Position numbers and translations under genes: made by a program. Positions 13,701 through 23,457 of a stretch of DNA of 64,000 bases are shown piece by piece. The notes below the pieces were generated by a model. That model saw only the letters and a program-made list of their open reading frames with translations. It was not told the origin of the DNA and searched no databases. Source of the stretch: Oryzias latipes (Eukaryota; Chordata; Actinopteri; Beloniformes; Adrianichthyidae); assembly GCF_002234675.1 (NCBI RefSeq), contig NC_019875.2:26254299-26318298 (forward strand), read 5' to 3'. Each line of letters begins with the position of its first letter. The first letter of the stretch is position 1.

Positions 13701-14030
13701 CAGTTGTTCACAAATGGTTCCGAACCAAGTATTTTACCAGCTTTCTGTTTACCTTTATGTGTTTGTTAGAGAGGAGGTAGACCACAAACACACATCTTAA
13801 CTAACGTGTCTTGCTTTATTGAGAAATAAAAGTTTGTTGCTGAAAACGCTTTGGTTTTAGTAATTCTTTTCCATCCCTCATGCCTCTCGTCCTGTCACTT
13901 GCAGTGCCGTCCATCGAAAGGGCGAAAGCGGGGCTTTTGCTGGTGTGTGGACAAATATGGACAGCCTTTGCCAAGCTTTGGTGGGAAGGAGCAAGGAGAC
14001 GCCCAGTACTACGACTTTGAGAGCCAATAG
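10723..14030 (+). CDS. igfbp3: Insulin-like growth factor-binding protein 3 (4 exons)
   Basis: Secreted carrier of IGF-I and IGF-II. Exons 10723-11107, 11624-11871, 12499-12618 and 13905-14030 join in phase to 292 residues. Exon 1 has a signal peptide (to about residue 26), the 12-cysteine N-terminal IGF-binding domain and the family motif GCGCC. Exon 2 is the variable linker and ends DPQNFSLQTKQEPEY, close to the mammalian IGFBP3 linker end. Exons 3-4 make the thyroglobulin type-1 domain (GPCRREME, PNCDKKGFYKKKQ, CWCV). The basic run KKGFYKKKQCRPSKGRKR is the nuclear-localisation and heparin-binding segment typical of IGFBP3. Two oddities: the last domain cysteine is replaced by tyrosine (14007-14009), and an extra cysteine (residue 125, 11095-11097) ends exon 1. 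Two adjacent ATGs (10723, 10726) compete; the second has the better context (A at -3, G at +4). IGFBP5 and IGFBP2 were considered, but the linker and synteny favour IGFBP3. Confidence 0.95.
12619..13904 (+). other. igfbp3: IGFBP3 intron 3
   Basis: A 1.29 kb intron with GT donor and a pyrimidine-rich acceptor (cttgcag). I see no repeat family and no exon-like reading frame. The stretch 12700-13200 is less AT-rich than its surroundings and could hold conserved regulatory DNA, but nothing specific is recognisable. Introns 1 (11108-11623) and 2 (11872-12498) likewise show nothing beyond ordinary splice sites. Confidence 0.6.
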
Positions 14031-14865
14031 GAGTGAAGCGGGATGGGAGGGAGGGCGGGAAGCAGGGAGTTAACGAGAAAAACTGTAAACAAACGGAGAC
14101 GCTGAGGATATTGGAAAAGAGGTCAGGAGATGGTTTGGTCGATATATGGATGTTTGCTTCTATTTGTTGCCGGTGGGATTTTTGGGTTGTTTTGAGGCAA
14201 AAGAAAGAAGAGAGCAGGTGGAAACCTGGACTTCTGTGTGAGAATTTCTCACAAGTTGTTTCTACTTGATTTTCATCTCAGAGGCCTTAAACTGACCATG
14301 AAAGCGAGATGCCACGAAAAGTCTGCTCTTCATTTACGCACATTTATTGAGACTGCATACGTGTATGTGATTGTTATAACAAATCATCGTATGCTTGTGA
14401 TTTTTTTTTTATGTAGACATTATCATGATGACCATGAATTGTACGTATGATTATGGAAAGCCACGTGGGACAAAATTAGACGTGGGTTTCTGCTCCGTTC
14501 GCACAAAACATGTGGCAAGAACACGCTTGAAATACAGAAACCACCAGTTTTTGTCCCACATGGCCTTCCATATATGAACATGTCCTACAGTGTAATCATG
14601 CAGTGCTTCATGGAGATATCTGTGCAGCTGTCTCCATGCACTTCCAGTTTTTAAACCTGGGTCTCAAACTCCAAAGTGACACACGATTCTTTTATCTGTC
14701 GCTCTTTTCACCTGTGTTGTTGCATTGCATAAGCTAAAAAGTTATATTTTTCTGCACTAGTCTAAAAAAAAAGAACAATTAATAGATGAATATGTTTGCA
14801 TGTCCAGTGTGACCCTCAGAAGTCTATTTTTACTTAATAAAGGCTGTAAAAGTGTTTGTTCTTTC
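14031..14865 (+). other. igfbp3: IGFBP3 3' UTR with poly(A) signal
   Basis: Non-coding run between the IGFBP3 stop and an AATAAA at 14836-14841, the first canonical signal on this strand. It contains a long imperfect hairpin (14452-14572), listed separately. Cleavage about 20 bases past the signal would end the transcript near 14860, very close to the expected end of the opposing IGFBP1 transcript. Confidence 0.6.
14452..14572. repeat. Long inverted repeat in IGFBP3 3' UTR
   Basis: The outer arms start TATGGAAAGCCACGTGGGAC on the left and, read in reverse complement, TATGGAAGGCCATGTGGGAC on the right. The match continues inward to GGGTTTCTG / GGTTTCTG. The arms are about 45 bases with a loop of about 30. 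It resembles a miniature inverted-repeat transposon but could also be a transcribed RNA hairpin. Confidence 0.7.
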
Positions 14866-14944
14866 ATTTTAGATCAACAAACTGAACAAATGACACAATT
14901 CCATCACAGTCAGATAATTTAATCACACACAAATGAATCATTAA

Positions 14945-15656
14945 GATATCTACACCTTTAATAAAAGCTTCAACAAAATTGCAGCATTAGTTTTGCAATG
15001 GGCATTTACTAAAATTCCAGTCTACTGCACATAACATTTAAAACAAACATAAAAACTAGCAAATAAATACAAGAATAGATATGACAAACCTCCATAAAAA
15101 AAAAAAAAAAGAAAATTGAAAGATGAGACGAACCCTCTGCTCAACCAGTGAACCTGCATAGACCAGCAGAGGTAGATAAATGTTGACCAGCGCATGTCAA
15201 AGCCCACAGTGGTTTGGATGAGCCTTGATATGTTTGCGCTGAGCCACTGTGCAAATACTTGCAGCACTCTCAGAATTTCCCCCTAATGCTCACGGAGGAA
15301 ACAGATACATTCAGACAATGTCAACAGTTTGGATGAGTGTGCGGCTGTGTGTTTGTGTCAGGTTTAGCTTTTGTTTCACATGAATAAGGATCCTGAAGAT
15401 GCAGAAATTGAATTAAACCTGTGGTTTTGAGCAGTGGAGTTATATCGTCAAAAGTCATTAAAGTTTTACTGTCAAAAAAAATATTGAAAACGACAGAAAA
15501 AAAATTCTCGCAGACAAATGGTGAATGTGAACAGAAAGATACAAGAAGAGAATAAATAGGATCTGACATGCAAATGATGCATCTCTGCTTTTTCTATAGG
15601 AACTTAACTTAAAACAAAACAAAAAAAAACATGGTTGCTTGCTTTGAAAGATGGTC
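14945..15656 (-). other. igfbp1: IGFBP1 3' UTR
   Basis: Non-coding sequence following the IGFBP1 TGA (15659-15657, minus). No AATAAA appears on the minus strand before the IGFBP3 end. The variant ATTAAA at 14955-14960 (minus) is the best poly(A) candidate. An A-rich run stands near 15096-15111. Confidence 0.45.
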
Positions 15657-16683
15657 TCATTGCGTAACTTCTTGCTGGCAATCTGCATCTCCAAGAAGGT
15701 CGCTTGAACCTGGAAGTTTTTTTCCATTCCAAGAAGATACGCACCAGCAGCGAGCAGGCGGCCCCACCAAAGAGGACTCGCACTAAAACCAAAACACACG
15801 AGTCAGTTAATCAGGATGGATACTGTTTTCTAAATTCTATTGGCCTAAAAACTCTGTCAATTCCTACCTGTTTGGCCTTGTAGAATCCATGCTTATCGCA
15901 GTTGGGCAGGTAAAAGGTTGTAAACTTGTCTCCTAGTTCCTGTTGGGAGCTGGCTATCATGTCCAGCGCTCCATGCAGTTCAATGTGACACGGACCCTGT
16001 AAAAACAGAAATTCCCCAATTATCAATACATATTCAGTCATTTTAAGTCACCACTTCCCCAAAGACCTGCAATTCCTCTGATGAAAGTAATGAAAAATGT
16101 TTTCTTACCTGCTGTACCAGTTTTCCCCGAATGGCATTGACCTTGGCTTTGATACTCTCATGACCCTCTGCGAGATCTTGATATTCAGAGGGAAGATTCA
16201 TGCCAAACAAGTAATGAAGAGAGCCTTGATCAGAAACTCCATCAGCTTCCTCTGTGGGAAAATTTTTGAAAGAAGGATTAGCATTCTTCGCATTTAAAAA
16301 AGTCTTGAAAACAGCTCAAAGATGGAGGCCGTGATTGTACCTTGTCCTTCGTCTTCAGTGCAGATGCCCTGCCCTCTGGTCAGAGCGTGGAGTGGTCTGG
16401 CCTCACCAGACCTGGGAGTGCAGCGGAGACCCCGAGCACAGGAAGCTGTGTGAACCCCGCAGGAAGCCCCCTTTTCCAGCGCGCAGGCCATGCAGCAGCC
16501 ACAACCAGGCTCCCGGAGGACCTGCCGGCAGTCTGCCGGGACTGCTGGACAGTCGTTCAGTTTCTGCTGGGTACAGGGGGCGCAGCGGATGGGCTCAGGT
16601 CCCACCAGTGGGGATGAACTCACCACAGCCAAAACAACCAGAGCCACTGCTGTCACAAACAGCTTCTCATATAATCCAAGCAT
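15657..16683 (-). CDS. igfbp1: Insulin-like growth factor-binding protein 1 (4 exons)
   Basis: Secreted, mainly liver-derived IGF carrier induced by fasting, stress and hypoxia. Exons 16683-16341, 16251-16109, 15996-15868 and 15782-15657 join in phase to 246 residues, and the whole coding span is barely 1 kb. Exon 1 encodes a hydrophobic signal peptide (VTAVALVVLAVV) and the 12-cysteine IGF-binding domain with GCGCC. Exon 2 is a short acidic linker without the basic run of IGFBP3. Exons 3-4 carry the thyroglobulin type-1 domain with all six cysteines (GPC, PNC, KQC, CWC, DADC). The residues before the last cysteine read LLGDADC, so the mammalian IGFBP1 integrin-binding RGD is absent. The three introns are only 89, 112 and 85 bases. 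Orientation and position next to ADCY1 match human IGFBP1. Fish often have two copies; which one this is cannot be told. Confidence 0.95.
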
Positions 16684-16797
16684 CTCCAGGCTTTTTCTTA
16701 TTCTGCTCCTAAAAACTGCTCTGTATCACCCAAGGTTTTCCTCTAAAGAGAATTCAGCGAAGCCGCAGTATTTGTAAGAGAATCTGGCCTCCAAAGG

Positions 16798-16811
16798 GGT
16801 TAATGATTGAC
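16798..16811 (-). promoter_or_regulatory. igfbp1: HNF1 site upstream of IGFBP1
   Basis: GGTTAATGATTGAC matches the HNF1 palindrome GGTTAATNATTAAC at every fixed position but one. It lies about 115 bases upstream of the IGFBP1 ATG and about 20 bases upstream of a weak TATA-like CTTACAAATA (16769-16778, minus strand). Mammalian IGFBP1 promoters also carry an HNF1 element just upstream of the TATA box, consistent with liver expression. Function is inferred. Confidence 0.65.
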
Positions 16812-16873
16812 TCGGTCACCGCGGATGTAAATTATTTTTGACAAAGGTAATGCAAGCGTTGGGCGGCCCCGCT

Positions 16874-16880
16874 TGACGTG
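16874..16880 (+). promoter_or_regulatory. Candidate hypoxia/cAMP element near IGFBP1
   Basis: TGACGTG contains the hypoxia-response core ACGTG and overlaps a cAMP-element half site. It lies about 190 bases upstream of the IGFBP1 ATG. Fish IGFBP1 is known to be hypoxia-induced through such cores, but a five-base core also occurs by chance. I see no clear match to the mammalian insulin-response element, only an AT-rich run near 16826-16842. Confidence 0.35.
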
Positions 16881-16899
16881 TGTGGATCCAGGGTCACAA

Positions 16900-18369
16900 A
16901 GTCTGTTGTCAATATTGATATAGGAACATAAAGGCAACGGACATCAAAACAACCATGTTTTCGAATGAGTGTCACTGATCTCACTCCAATCAGAAAACAG
17001 GAATGCTCCTGTTCTATACTCACAATAAAACATCTGAAAAATGAAATCCATGGAGCTTATCAGCCTCATTTCTAAAGAAAAGCCAGACAACGTCAGAAAA
17101 CTCAACAGCTCACAGACTGATAACATTAGCTCATTCTGTTGTAGTCAAAGGTAATGTTTTTGATATTCTATCCTTTGCCTCCTCTTTGCCTTCAATATTG
17201 TGAAATTTTTCCAAGAAATTATGTCTTGACACAAAATTGCATTTGTGTTTTTAGCCCTTTTGGTGACCCCTTCTGTTATCAGGCAGACAGAAAAACAGGG
17301 TCCTTCTTCTCTCTGCAATTGCATCACACTAACATTATGGATCCTGCTGCTAGAATCACAACATGTTTGTCTAAAGAATACGGGCAGTAATTGGTTGTTT
17401 CCCTGGTGTAGTATTTGTCATAACTATGGTAAATGTCATGCTTCTGATGCACAGGCCAGCATTACACTTTTATTGATCTTTTGTAACCCCCAAGCGAGTT
17501 TTGCCCATAGTACAGTGGTGATGTAATTAGAAATAATTAATCCTTTTTAAATGAAGTTTTTTGCAATTTTTCAAAGGGAGCTTATGTTCCCCTCTCCTAT
17601 GTACAATTAGGGACAACTTTAATCAAAGTTTGATGTTTTTAAGCTGCAAATGAGAGCCAAAGAAATAGAAGAACATACACATACTTTTAAAAACACAATC
17701 TGCACTATTTGGTGTTGTTTTTTTCTTTTATAAGTTCTTGTTTAATGTAAATGCGGAGTCCAATAAACAGGCAATTTCAGTCAATTGAGTCAAAGGCCAA
17801 ACCCAATCTCATTCTCTAGCACTCTGACTCCTCCCTATTTCTCCAGTTTTAGGGGCATTTAGTGGTGTAACGGGGAGCTGTAGCGACTTAAGGCTGGGTA
17901 TGTTGATCTGCATTGCACTTGTGACGTGGAGGAGAAATGCATTTCTTTACATGGGTGTGCTCTGAAGCACAGACGTTTACATTTAAATGTAAGTCATGAC
18001 TTTTTGTTTTTGCATGACTTTTTAAAGTTCTAAAACCAGAAAATACAACCAATTGTTATATATTTTCCAAGCACTGCACATGCAAACATAGATGACCAAC
18101 GACTATTCATGTTGTCGAGTGGTAGCAACATGATACCAACCAAATTTAAAGAAACAATTATTTCATAACTCTCCACCTGGTGGGGTAAAGAGAAGCCATA
18201 GGGGTAGGGAATGAATTAAGATTTGGCCAAAAAGAAACTAAGCCCTCAACTGTGAAGCCAAACAGGAAGTAACAAATGTTGCAGTTCTTCAAATGATCAC
18301 TGGGGACTGTTTTCAAACAGAGCAACAGATCAATAACTTTAGTGGATGACACGAAAGTTACCTCTCCAG
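16900..18369. other. Upstream flank of IGFBP1
   Basis: No gene visible. It holds the R2 element (17795-18228) and otherwise AT-rich unique sequence. Short frames here lack splice sites or recognisable protein. Confidence 0.6.
17795..18228. repeat. R2 inverted-repeat element
   Basis: 434 bases with ends GGCCAAACCCAATCTCATTC and, reversed, GGCCAAATCTTAATTCATTC. No coding capacity, so a non-autonomous DNA transposon is inferred. It lies upstream of IGFBP1 within the intergenic gap. Confidence 0.75.
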
Positions 18370-20610
18370 CTCTACTGATTTTGCTGCTGCAATTAGCCCA
18401 AGGTCTTTCTTTATGTCTTCAAATAATTTCTGGATCCCTTCTTGGAAAGTATTAAGTTTAGAATAAAGAAAGAAAGAAGTTTAGATATTTTAAAAGGTGA
18501 CTCCTTTTGCCTGTTCCCATTAAATTGCAAGAAGGCCAGAAGCACAGATGACTTCCCTTGGAGGGGTTTCTGAGCTTCATGGTTTGGCACAGTAGTGTAC
18601 TCAGTCAAAAAAAAAATGCAGACTATGTCCGTTTCTTGAAGTGGATAGTTGTCCTCTTCTTGATGGTTTCATTTGTAGCTCCTGTAACGCACAAAATTTG
18701 GTGTCTTGGAAGTTGGTTTCAGCAAACATCTTAATCTTCGCTGTCTCAGTTATTTCTTCAAGAATGTAGTCTTTTTCTCCCTGTACATTTGAAGCATCTT
18801 TTTTCTCATCATTTCTTCTAAAGACTTTCAGGAAAACAGAGCCAGTGTTTGTTCTTGTTCTGGTTAGTTTTTCCCCAACATGGTACTCAGACTAGATTTC
18901 TTCTAATGCTGCCCCGAGAATGTCTAATTTGCGTGAGCCGTCAAGAGGTCTACCAGCAAATGCTGCAGAGTATCTGAAGTTTCATCCATCCAGAGACCAG
19001 TGAGTTGCTTTGCAGTCTGTTGTTCTGGTGACAACGTTCAAAGTGCTCAGCTTTTCAGTGATTGTGTTCTTCACCTTCATAGCACTTTCTTGAATTTTGA
19101 AGTCTTTTTCTTACAACTTTATGCTTAGGTTGCAAAATGTGATAGCAGGGTCTACGGCCATACAATAAGTGGTTTCTGCACTTACTAGATCGTTTTTTAT
19201 TCAAAAGTAAACCACTCCTAATGTTTGTCTGAAGGTCAGTTTGGATTGTTGTTTTAAAACCTTTTTTAGTTAGTTATGCTTAATGTTAAAAACTAAGTTG
19301 AGACTTTTGATGCCCCCAATACTTTAATTTAGCAAATTTGATTCATTTAACTAATGATTACATTTTTATCCTTATCTTTATATAAATAATAAAACCAAAA
19401 TGTTTCCTTAAAATGAAGTTACAATTGTCAGGGGAAAATATATTTCCCTTTGTACATACACAATAGAATAATTGACCAACAAGATTGGTCTAATTTATAC
19501 ATATAATTTACAAAGTCAAAGCAAACCATTGATTCTCCAAAAGTAATGTCATCTTCATAGCAGCTGCATTCTGTTTTGATCCTTGATTTTCTTCCAGTCC
19601 TGGGGAGGGCATTAACTGTTCTGTCCACCAATCCATTGACTGTGCATTCATGTCTGCCGCTAGTTTGACATTCCACTGGGGAGGCCTACGGTGATGAACA
19701 TCACTCAACGACCAGTTGATGAGATGTTGCCTCTTCAATGTTGATCATCAGATTCACGACCCACGGAGGAAACAGCTCATCCTTGAAAATATTGTAAACA
19801 CTTAGACATTTTTGGGATCAAGAAACCTTCCAGAAAGATTTGGTCTTACAAATGAGCTAAAAGTACCTTAAACTTATGCTTCTTTTTCTTCACTGATGGA
19901 GTATGTTCTGATAGTTTTTCCCAACTAATCTCAGAGGCCTAAAAAACAAAACCAAAGGTGTAAATATAACAGAAATATAAACATCAGAGGCCAAATAGAC
20001 AGTAAATGCTGAAAAGTTCTTACTTTTAACCTGAAGCTCCTGCTACTTATGCACTCTCTTGAATCTGACTGTGGTGAAGTTCTGCTTACATCAATATCTT
20101 TTGTGCTCAAATCAGCCACAGAAACATTTTGAACTTCGTCATTTCTGGACTGGGTGTGAATCAAACTTGTTCTGCTTAATCTTGAGCGGCTTCTGGACCT
20201 CAGAACTCGCAGTGGTTCATCATCATCATCTTCTTCATCCTCCTCCTCCTCCTCCTCCTCCTCCTCCTCTTTATTTTCTTCATTCAGTACCTCTTCTGCC
20301 TGTGCAGCTACCTGAAGTGGATGATACTCCTTTTCAGATGATCTCCTGCTCTCAGCTTCATCCTCCTGCTCCGACTCCTCTTGAATGGCCTCCAATGGTT
20401 GCCTCTGTTCAGTGAGGAGCATCCATCATGTCACATTGGAAACAGAACTATTATAAAACACAGACAATGACTTGCTATTCTGCCTGCTATAATTTTCAGA
20501 CTTACCCTTTGTGGTTGAATATCCATGGACTTGGATGACAGATCTCCTGATCTTGGGTTGATGCAGTGGCTGCAAGCTTTTGGTTCTTTGATTGGTTCAG
20601 GTGGGGATGC
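18370..20610 (-). pseudogene. Decayed multi-exon gene, unrecognised family
   Basis: Minus-strand exon-like blocks, all phase 0 with AG/GT borders: a block ending 20506 (SMDIQPQR), 20404-20024, 19938-19867 and 19781-19704. The second block encodes an acidic nuclear-type segment with a run of over ten Glu then Asp, followed by RSRSRSRLSR. The third reads EISWEKLSEHTPSVKKKKHK and the fourth begins DELFPPWVVNLMINIEEATS, then hits TGA at 19703-19701. Further down, 19120-18590 reads as protein (KVFRRNDEKKD, ILEEITETAKIKMF) but with TGA and TAG in frame, and 18460-18370 gives a helical piece (QKLFEDIKKDL). No start codon exon is visible, and an in-frame TAA precedes the first block. I cannot name the family. 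It could instead be a live gene with exons I have misjoined. Confidence 0.5.
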
Positions 20611-20639
20611 TTAACGATCCTCACACCTGTGACTCGATC

Positions 20640-22014
20640 ACAATTAGGTACAGCAAAAGAAAGAAAACACTTTTGAGTTATAAAAAATACACATATGCAT
20701 TGGTTTAGATATGTGTTTTGAAACTTTAAGCATTTTCTTTAGGAGAAAAACATGTATTTCTTTTTAGAGGACTTATCTGTTCGAAGGCGTTTTCTTTTCT
20801 TTCTTATATTTTTGCACCTATCTGTACATTGCACAGTGGTACATGTGCTGAAAATCTGGAAATGTGTCTGTTTGAAGTGATGAATGTTGAAAAAATTATG
20901 AATGAAAAAAAGGCAAAATAATCAGGGAAAATCATTTATTTAGCTCGGTATGTATGTAGCTTGAATTAAGTTAAAAGAAAAAAAAGAGCATTAAAAACTG
21001 CAGCATCTTTAAACAGAAAATCTACAAAGCTACACATCCAAATCTCAGCTGGAGCGTTCTGTCCCGCGTGTGAGCGTTCTCCCTGTGTGCATGGGTTTTT
21101 CCACATAATCCGCCCTCCTGTTACAGCGCAGACTCATGTATGTTAGGCTGACTGATGTCAGTAGGCTGTAGTTGTTTGTCTCTTGTGGGCTCTTTGATGG
21201 GCCACTGACCTGTCATTGGTGTACCCTGCCTCTTGTAGCACGGCCTGGATAAACTCCAGCCTTAACACAGGATAAAGTACGCACTAAAATAAACAAAATA
21301 AAAGTTGCTGTCTTTTTTGGGGGGCGTTAAAATGTATCCTAATGTAAATATAGACAGTCATGAATGCAGTAACATAATTTATCTGTTTTGACTCTTTCAA
21401 CCCTAATGACATGTGGAATATTTTTTAACCTCCATTATGCCTAATGTCAACTGCAGCTTGAAGTCAGGCGAGTTGACAGGTTTGTTTCACCTTCTGAAAA
21501 GATCCATTTCCCTTTGGACTGCCAACAATCCCTGCTTGGACATCATTTATTTCATTTAACAGCAAAAAAATTCTAAATTGTAAGAATGCAGAGCTCGCTG
21601 GAAAACAGTTGCACAAGATGTGTGTTTGTTTGCTTAACTGTTACACCGAGTGAACTCTAGACAAACTATTGGAGCTGGGAAAACAATTTTGGCCCTCGTT
21701 CAGTGCTCGGGACATGATCCCATTCTGGCTGACCTGTCACTTTCAACAAATATTTTTGCGTAAACAATCGTTTTTAGGGCTTATTAACCGAGGTGTGAAG
21801 CAGAAATGTGCACAAAGTGGAATTAAATGAGAAAATAGGCTCAGAAATGGCCATTTGGGATTGTTGTTGGCTGTTTGGTGTTCATTTTAGAGGAAAAAAA
21901 TAGTTTTGTAACAGTATTAAATGTTATTATGCTTCATATTTCTCATCTTATAGCCCATTTAGACAAAAAAATAGTATCTTGTTCACATTCACAGGTGCAC
22001 AGACGTATTTTAAA
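20640..22014. other. Gap between decayed gene and ADCY1
   Basis: AT-rich with a degenerate SINE (21050-21280) and no exon-like sequence. Part may belong to a longer ADCY1 3' UTR. Confidence 0.5.
21050..21280 (+). repeat. Degenerate V-SINE-like copy
   Basis: CTCCCTGTGTGCATGGGTTT, GACCTGTCATTGGTGTACCC and TGGATAAACTCCAGCC follow the V-SINE order with many changes. It lies just past the likely ADCY1 3' end. Confidence 0.6.
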
Positions 22015-23457
22015 CACCAATAATGTATTTATTACAAAATATTCAATAATCCAACTTTACACTGTACAAGTTACAACATAGTTTACAGCTTTTGGCTATT
22101 TACAAAAAAAACATCTGCATATCAAAGTGATTAAAAATCTAAAAAGGCAGTTTGCAATCACTGTAAGCTTTTGAGTAAGGCAAAAAACCTGTTACATCAT
22201 TTATGTACACTTTAGCAAGTGAAACGTCTGTGAGATTAAGACTATAAATATATGTATATGTGAAGTCCCACATTTCTGCAACTGTGAGTGCTTTAAACTC
22301 CTTTTCTACTTTCTCTGGTGTCCACTGGAATCTCAAACTGCAGCTTTAATATAATGAGAAGCGATAGTATACGAATGTACAAATGCCTCAAAGACAGCGG
22401 CAGTCAGACACGGCACTAAAGTTTCTGTGGCTTCAAGGATTTTTACTTAAAGCATTTAAAAGTCATGCATTTATGGAAGTGGAGTGCTAACAATCGGGTA
22501 TGTGCTTTTTTAAATTTCTCTCTGTTTTTATCCAACTTTTGGCATGAACTAGTTTCAATAGCAGCGTACCATCTGTAGGTTTATCTAATTTTTTCTCCCT
22601 GCCAACGTAGCCACTATACAAGTGCTTTCTTAGCACAAATACTTCATTAAAACTTAAACCTTTTCAATCGCTTTTATACTTGGACACTGTAGCCTTTTAG
22701 TTTCAAAGAGAGACCTCGGCTCTATGGAACTTATCAACCCTACACCATATACGATTGATAAGCTGCAACGTCTGTCCTTTAATCCGGCAGTGCGAGTAAT
22801 ACAACTCAAAATCTAAGAAAGTACTTTGGTTTTCTTTAAACAGGAAAGTCATTACTATGGCTGTCAACATTTAAAAAAGTCATGCTCTGTAATAATTGTA
22901 AATATACATCATCAAAAGCCCCACGTAACTGGCAAACAAAAGGGGTTTTGTGCTGTTTCGTTACAAATCAGAGTAAACCACACATGCATACAAACATTCA
23001 CAAATACACACATGCATGCCTACATACACCAAAGAGAAATGACCATTTTACACATTGCAATACATCCTTGGCATAATTAGAAAGACAGTGCAAAAGCGAT
23101 AGCATGATCAGAGTTTTTCAGTGTACATATCTCTTGTAAATTTGTATGCACTTCATATAAAACAAAAATGAACAATATACCTGGATCTGAAAAAGCCCCA
23201 AACCACTATAAATCTAAATATCTGTAAGACAGACTTTAGAGGAGATGTTTAAACTCCAGATGTATGCCCCCTAAAACTTGTTTTGAAGAGTAGCAAGCAG
23301 AGAAACACTTTCAAAACATAGATGATTGTCCATTTCAATATTTTTCAACTGAGGAAGTTTATATCCTGAATGAACATGCACTTGTTCATGTCAGCAGCTC
23401 AGGATTTCTCATAAATCTTCAGGTCTCCACGCAGCATCTTTTAAATTGTCTTTCTTC
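22015..23457 (-). other. adcy1: ADCY1 3' UTR
   Basis: No exon-like reading frame follows the ADCY1 stop. The first convincing minus-strand AATAAA is at 22028-22033 (TTTATT on plus), giving a UTR of about 1.4 kb. A later signal near 20935-20941 would extend it to 2.5 kb, but a degenerate SINE at 21050-21280 makes that less likely. Confidence 0.5.

Noticed and set aside
10723-16683. Identification of the pair as IGFBP2/IGFBP5
   Set aside because: That pair is also tail to tail, but the linker end, basic segment and flanking ADCY1/TNS3 point to IGFBP3/IGFBP1.
20059-20415. Plus-strand frame with His and Pro runs
   Set aside because: Antisense of the Glu/Asp repeat in the minus-strand decayed gene.
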